Assembly: GCA_030740295.1 (NCBI GenBank)
Contig: JASLXP010000441.1
Coordinates: 1 to 26,624, forward strand
DNA: 26,624 nucleotides
Source: Planctomycetota bacterium
GTDB lineage: Bacteria; Planctomycetota; PUPC01; JACPCR01
Direction: 5' to 3'
Shown here: positions 22,927 through 26,624 of the stretch, piece after piece
How positions within the stretch are numbered: the stretch's first letter is position 1
How the letters are laid out: each line of letters starts with the position of its first letter
The notes under the pieces: model-generated
The model's input: the letters and a program-made list of their open reading frames with translations, nothing else
Databases searched by the model: none
What the model was told of the DNA's origin: nothing
Made by a program: the position numbers and the translations under genes

Positions 22927-24153
22927 ATGTCCAACCCAACTGAATCCCCACAGCCCGACACCTCTGGGCTTGACCTCGATCGCGCTTTCAAAATGGTGAT
23001 GGAACTGATGGCCATTCCCGGCAAAGGCGGACAGGAAGCCCCGGTTGCCGAATACATCCGCGACAAGCTGCGCAAGGCAGGAGCGCCCGCCTCGGCGATC
23101 GAAACCGATTCGGCTCATCTGCGAACTCCGGTTCGCGGAGAAGTTGGCAACATGGTCTTGAAACTTCCGGGCACGATGAGAGGGCCCAGGAGAATGATGT
23201 CGGCTCATATGGACACGGTGCCGATCTGCGTGGGCAGTAAACCGGTACTGAAAGGAAGGACGGTCCGATCTGCCGATCCCAACACCGGCCTGGGAGCTGA
23301 CGACCGTGCAGGCTGCGCGGTTGTGCTCACGGCCGCGCTGGAGATCCTCGAACGCAAGCTGCCCCACCCGCCGCTGACCTTCTGCTGGTTCATTCAAGAA
23401 GAAGGCGGACTGAACGGCGCTCGCTTCATCAAAAAAGGCATGCTCGGCAAACCAAAGCTGGCGTTCAATTGGGACGGAGGCTCACCACTGAAGCTGACCG
23501 TGGGCGCGACGGGCGGCTATCACATGCAGGCAGATGTCGAAGGCATCGCCAGCCACGCGGGAGTCAACCCGGAAGGAGGCGTCAGCGCGATCGCGATCGC
23601 CTCGCTTGCCATCGCGGATCTTCATCGCAACGGCTGGCACGGAGACATTCAAAAAGGTAGGAAGCGCGGCACCAGCAACGTCGGCTTCATCCACGGTGGG
23701 GAAGCGACGAATGTGGTAACTGATCGCGTCGCTGTGAAAGCAGAGGCACGCAGCCACGATCCGAAGTTCCGCCAGAGGATCGTGTCGGAAATCGAAAAGG
23801 CTTTCAGGCGTGCAGCGAAGGAGGTGAAGAACGCCGACCGGAAGACCGGGACGGTCACCATCACCGGACGGCTAAGCTACGAATCATTTCTTCTGAAGGA
23901 CAACGAGCCGTGCATCGAGGTCGCCGAACAGGCCATTCGTTCGCTTGGCCACGAACCGATTCGAGCGGTCGCGAATGGCGGCCTGGATGCGAACTGGCTT
24001 TACAAACACGGCATCCCGGCCGTCTCGATAGGCTGCGGCCAGGCGGACCAGCACAAGACCAGCGAAACGCTGGACGTTGACGGCTTTGAAGACGCCTGCC
24101 GGATCGCGCTGCGACTGGTCACCGCAAGTGATGAATCCCTGACGCGAAACTGA
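22927..24153 (+). CDS. M20-family metallopeptidase (tripeptidase T-like)
   Basis: ATG 22927 (MSNPTESPQPDTSG) is chosen over an earlier frame opening that shows no protein features; the ribosome site is weak. The 408-residue protein keeps the M20 dizinc set: SAHMDTVP (H and D near 95-97), GLGADDRAG with the bridging Asp near 125, FIQEEGGLNGA with the catalytic Glu pair near 157, and HKTSE with the last His near 375. The dimerisation (lid) domain lies between ~200 and 310 (VEGIASHAGVNPEGGVSAI). There is no signal peptide, so it is cytoplasmic. It most resembles peptidase T and related aminoacyl hydrolases, trimming short peptides. In this setting it could handle peptides from glycoproteins, but that is a guess. 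The YgjV gene follows after 1 bp. Confidence 0.9.
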   Translation: MSNPTESPQPDTSGLDLDRAFKMVMELMAIPGKGGQEAPVAEYIRDKLRKAGAPASAIETDSAHLRTPVRGEVGNMVLKLPGTMRGPRRMMSAHMDTVPICVGSKPVLKGRTVRSADPNTGLGADDRAGCAVVLTAALEILERKLPHPPLTFCWFIQEEGGLNGARFIKKGMLGKPKLAFNWDGGSPLKLTVGATGGYHMQADVEGIASHAGVNPEGGVSAIAIASLAIADLHRNGWHGDIQKGRKRGTSNVGFIHGGEATNVVTDRVAVKAEARSHDPKFRQRIVSEIEKAFRRAAKEVKNADRKTGTVTITGRLSYESFLLKDNEPCIEVAEQAIRSLGHEPIRAVANGGLDANWLYKHGIPAVSIGCGQADQHKTSETLDVDGFEDACRIALRLVTASDESLTRN

Positions 24154-24154
24154 G

Positions 24155-24706
24155 ATGCCTGATTTGGTAAATAGTTTTCTTTTGTCGCAGGCGATCGCTG
24201 CCGTTGCCTTTGGGTGTGGCGTTGTTTCGTTTCAGTTGAGAGACCGCCGGACCATCCTGCTCTGGCTGAGTGCATCTTCCTTCACTAATGCGTGCCACTT
24301 CTTCGTTCTCGGCAAGGCGACGCCCGGGATTCTGTTCCTGATTATCGGCTCGCGCTCATTTACGGCCGCGTTCAGTGTCAGCAGGAAGGTCATGTGCCTT
24401 TTCTTTGCCATCATTCTGGGCGGCTTCTACTTCTCGTACAGTAATCCGATCGGTTTCCTGGGTCTGTTTGCCACCTTGACGTCCACCTACGCCAGCTTTC
24501 AGAAGACGGACCGCAGAGTTCGTTTGTTCATGATGCTCGCCAACATCTCCTGGACTATCCATAACCTCGTCGTGTGGACCCCGGTGGCCGCGGCTATGGA
24601 GGCTACGTTCTTAGTGAGCAATTTGCTCGGATATTGGCGATTTTACGTCAGGGATAAAGCGGCACCAGGACAGGACCCAGGTTTGACAAAAGAGCCCACC
24701 GGATAA
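24155..24706 (+). CDS. YgjV-family inner membrane protein
   Basis: The 183-residue protein is almost all membrane helices, about five to six spans: SQAIAAVAFGCGVVSFQL, ILLWLSASSFTNACHFFVLG, MCLFFAIILGGFYFSY and MLANISWTIHNLVVWTPVAAAMEATFLVSNLLGYWRFY. Small polar residues in the helices (N, H, W-T-I-H-N) and the final NLLGYWRFY match the Imp-YgjV family (PF10688). Molecular function is unknown for the family. The start follows the peptidase stop by 1 bp, so the two are coupled. Nothing ties it to glycan use except position. Confidence 0.82.
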   Translation: MPDLVNSFLLSQAIAAVAFGCGVVSFQLRDRRTILLWLSASSFTNACHFFVLGKATPGILFLIIGSRSFTAAFSVSRKVMCLFFAIILGGFYFSYSNPIGFLGLFATLTSTYASFQKTDRRVRLFMMLANISWTIHNLVVWTPVAAAMEATFLVSNLLGYWRFYVRDKAAPGQDPGLTKEPTG

Positions 24707-24771
24707 GGATTGATGCCCTTGAAGCAGAGGACGGAAGAAACGTAGCGACGTCTAACGGCAAGGAGAAGGAC

Positions 24772-25509
24772 ATGAAGATATGGCGAGAGAATCTCCCGCA
24801 CCAAACCATAGGTTTTGGCATGCCGGATCTGCCGGGACAGACGTTTAGACTTGTGGTCCCGGAGCTCATTTCAGATAGCAGAAACCCGATTCTGCCCTGG
24901 AGCACTCCGAGCCCTGATTGGGAAGTAGGCGAAGAGTCAGCTCGATGCGTCATTGAGATCGTCGGGATGATCCGAATGTCTGCCGAAGTGCTCTTCTCAG
25001 GGGACAGGATCGTCATCGATGTCAGCGTCAGCAACCTGTCAGAAGAAGTCTGGGAGAAAGCGAATCTTTTCACCTGTTTCGCCTATTACGCGGCGCCTCT
25101 GTACGATGACCCGGACCTGTCGAGGACCTACCTGCCGGTTGCCACTGGCAGATGGAAAGCTGTTGCCGATCTGTTCGCCGAGCACGATCCCGGCCCCGGG
25201 CCGTACACCTTTTTCCCGGTTCGTGATGGCCCGGCGTTGTCAGACCTCTGGATATGTCGGACCATCAATCAGAGCCATCCTCAGGAGGTCTGCCGGGGAG
25301 CTGCGTGCGTGGAGTCTTCATGCGGCCAGTGGGTGGCAGGGATGAGTTCAGCCAGGCCCGCATATGTTTTCAACAACCGCCGTGAATGCTGCATCCACGC
25401 GGACCCACTTCTTGGTACGATCGAGCCTGGCGAGACCCATCAGGATGTCAGTACCGTGCACATCTGTCGCGGATCACTGGAGGACTTTGATGCGCGCGTG
25501 ACCGGGTGA
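24772..25509 (+). CDS. Unrecognised beta-rich protein
   Basis: A clear AAGGAG lies 8 bases before ATG 24772. The 245-residue product has no signal peptide or membrane span and is mostly short strands rich in Pro, Asp and aromatics, as in a beta-sandwich (VLFSGDRIVIDVSVSNLSEEVWEKANLFTCFAYYAAPLYDDPDL near 80-120). It has several Cys (CVIEIVG, CFAYY, ICRTINQ, CRGAACVESSCGQW, ECCIHADP). No catalytic motif is recognised. The pattern of a beta-sandwich beside a mannonate dehydratase could suggest a sugar-binding or isomerase-like role, but the sequence itself shows no such function. The mannonate dehydratase follows after 119 bp. Confidence 0.75.
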   Translation: MKIWRENLPHQTIGFGMPDLPGQTFRLVVPELISDSRNPILPWSTPSPDWEVGEESARCVIEIVGMIRMSAEVLFSGDRIVIDVSVSNLSEEVWEKANLFTCFAYYAAPLYDDPDLSRTYLPVATGRWKAVADLFAEHDPGPGPYTFFPVRDGPALSDLWICRTINQSHPQEVCRGAACVESSCGQWVAGMSSARPAYVFNNRRECCIHADPLLGTIEPGETHQDVSTVHICRGSLEDFDARVTG

Positions 25510-25628
25510 GATGTTCCTCAGAGTCGTCCCCAGCATCCAGCAATGCATTGACACTCTCTGGCACATCAACGAAACCGTTGAGACACATGACAGATCCTAT
25601 CCAAGCTCATAAATCAGGAGCCAATCCA

Positions 25629-26624
25629 ATGGCACTTAATGGCCAGCAGAACTCAGAAGCAACCATGCATGTAGGCACCCAGGGCATCGGAACATCGAAA
25701 CTGGAACTGGAATTCCTTACCCGGCATGGCGTGACACACATGGATGGCGCAGTCGCTGATAACGAAACGGATACGCTCATTCGGCATAGAGAGGAAGCGG
25801 CCGCGGCAGGAGTCAGTCTGGAGATGATCCACATCGGGTTGCCGGAGAGCATTACGCTTGCACTCGATCCCCAGCGGGACCGGGATATCGATGAGGTGTG
25901 CCGGATCATCTCAAACGCAGGTAAGGCCGGTCTGAGAGGCTTGAATTACAATTTCTGCATCCTCTGCCATCAAAGGACCGAAAGCACAACTGGTCGCGGC
26001 GGTTCGAGTTACAGTACGTTCGACATCTCCAAATACGATAACGAAACGCTGTCAAGAGCTGGTCGTGTGAGCCGGGATGAGGCGTTCGAACGGATCGCGT
26101 ATTTCCTGGAACGGGTGATTCCGGTGGCGGAGGAGTACAAGGTTCAGATGGCCTGTCACCTGAATGACCCACCAGCGCCGGTTTTGCGTGGTGTGGAGCG
26201 ATGGAACTATCCGATGTTCGAAGGACTGAAGCGTTTTGTCGACACGGTGGACAGCCCGTGCAACGGGTTCAACTTCTGCTGCGGCACGGCGTCTGAAGGT
26301 CTGGAGAATCCCGGCGAAGAGTTGTATGAGATCGTCCGGTATTTCGGTGAGCGGAGGAAGATCTTCAACATCCACTTCCGTAACATCAAAGGTGGCCTGC
26401 ACAATTTCCAGGAAGTCTGGCCCGATGAAGGGGACGTGGATATGTACCGCGTGGCTCAGACGCTCTACGATGTGGACTACCCATACATGCTCATGCCCGA
26501 CCATGCTCCATCGCATCCGGACGACGTCCCACCTGAGGGTGTTTCGGGGCGAGTGACACAGGCATGGGCCTTTCAGTACGGTTACATAATCGCCATGATC
26601 CAGGCGGTGAGCCGTGGGCCTTGA
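25629..26624 (+). CDS. UxuA-like mannonate dehydratase family protein
   Basis: The frame is open from GTG 25506, overlapping the previous stop, but ATG 25629 is preceded by AGGAG at a spacing of 8 and gives 331 residues, starting MALNGQQNSEATMHVGTQG. It is a TIM-barrel of the UxuA type. The metal and active-site blocks are MACHLNDPPAPVLRGVERW, NGFNFCCGTASEGL, KIFNIHFRNIKGG, GDVDMYRVAQTLYDVDYPYMLMPDHAP and the N-terminal THMDG. UxuA turns D-mannonate into 2-keto-3-deoxygluconate in hexuronate breakdown. It is shorter than E. coli UxuA (about 394 residues), chiefly at the N-terminus and in a middle insertion, so a related sugar acid may be the true substrate. The stop is the last codon of the window. 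Confidence 0.85.
   Translation: MALNGQQNSEATMHVGTQGIGTSKLELEFLTRHGVTHMDGAVADNETDTLIRHREEAAAAGVSLEMIHIGLPESITLALDPQRDRDIDEVCRIISNAGKAGLRGLNYNFCILCHQRTESTTGRGGSSYSTFDISKYDNETLSRAGRVSRDEAFERIAYFLERVIPVAEEYKVQMACHLNDPPAPVLRGVERWNYPMFEGLKRFVDTVDSPCNGFNFCCGTASEGLENPGEELYEIVRYFGERRKIFNIHFRNIKGGLHNFQEVWPDEGDVDMYRVAQTLYDVDYPYMLMPDHAPSHPDDVPPEGVSGRVTQAWAFQYGYIIAMIQAVSRGP

Overview
The window looks like a chromosomal segment of a planctomycete, or a close relative in the PVC group. The signs are several exported formylglycine-type sulfatases, sialidase-like beta-propeller proteins, an exported FAD oxidoreductase ending in an EF-hand, a mutarotase fused to a sodium symporter, and noncoding gaps rich in GC hairpins. 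The phylum is inferred from gene content; no rRNA or other phylogenetic marker is present.

Left block (1-5193). On the minus strand are a sialidase-like gene cut by the window edge, an atypical metallo-beta-lactamase-fold protein, an NRDE/TANGO2-type protein and a PEBP-type lipoprotein. A plus-strand gene for an (alpha/alpha)6-barrel protein, distantly like GH127/146, diverges from them. The gap after it holds a hairpin and a short sulfatase gene remnant between 17-bp direct repeats.

Sulfatase block (5194-12526, minus). Three secreted sulfatases and a secreted FAD-dependent oxidoreductase follow each other in the same direction. All four end in basic tails. Upstream lie a frameshifted sialidase-like 3' remnant and a mirror-symmetric, hairpin-rich REP-like repeat.

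Sialate block (12527-22558). A 1660-residue secreted polypeptide joins a sialidase, a sialate O-acetylesterase (SASA) domain and a sulfatase in one chain. Directly upstream in the same direction are an AbiEi/AbiEii toxin-antitoxin pair and a GntR regulator, with gaps of 10, 1 and 37 bp. The regulator is divergent from a fused NanM-like Kelch mutarotase/SSS symporter. Between them is a perfect 13-bp inverted repeat that is the probable operator.

Right block (22559-26624, plus). An M20 peptidase, a YgjV-family membrane protein, an unrecognised beta-rich protein and a UxuA-like mannonate dehydratase follow the transporter.

Taken together, the window reads as a locus for using sulfated, O-acetylated sialoglycans (mucin-like or algal/animal glycans). 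Exported enzymes remove sulfate, acetyl and sialyl groups, and the mutarotase/symporter imports the released sugar under GntR control. No sialate lyase, ManNAc kinase or epimerase lies in the window, so the catabolic end of the pathway is not shown here.
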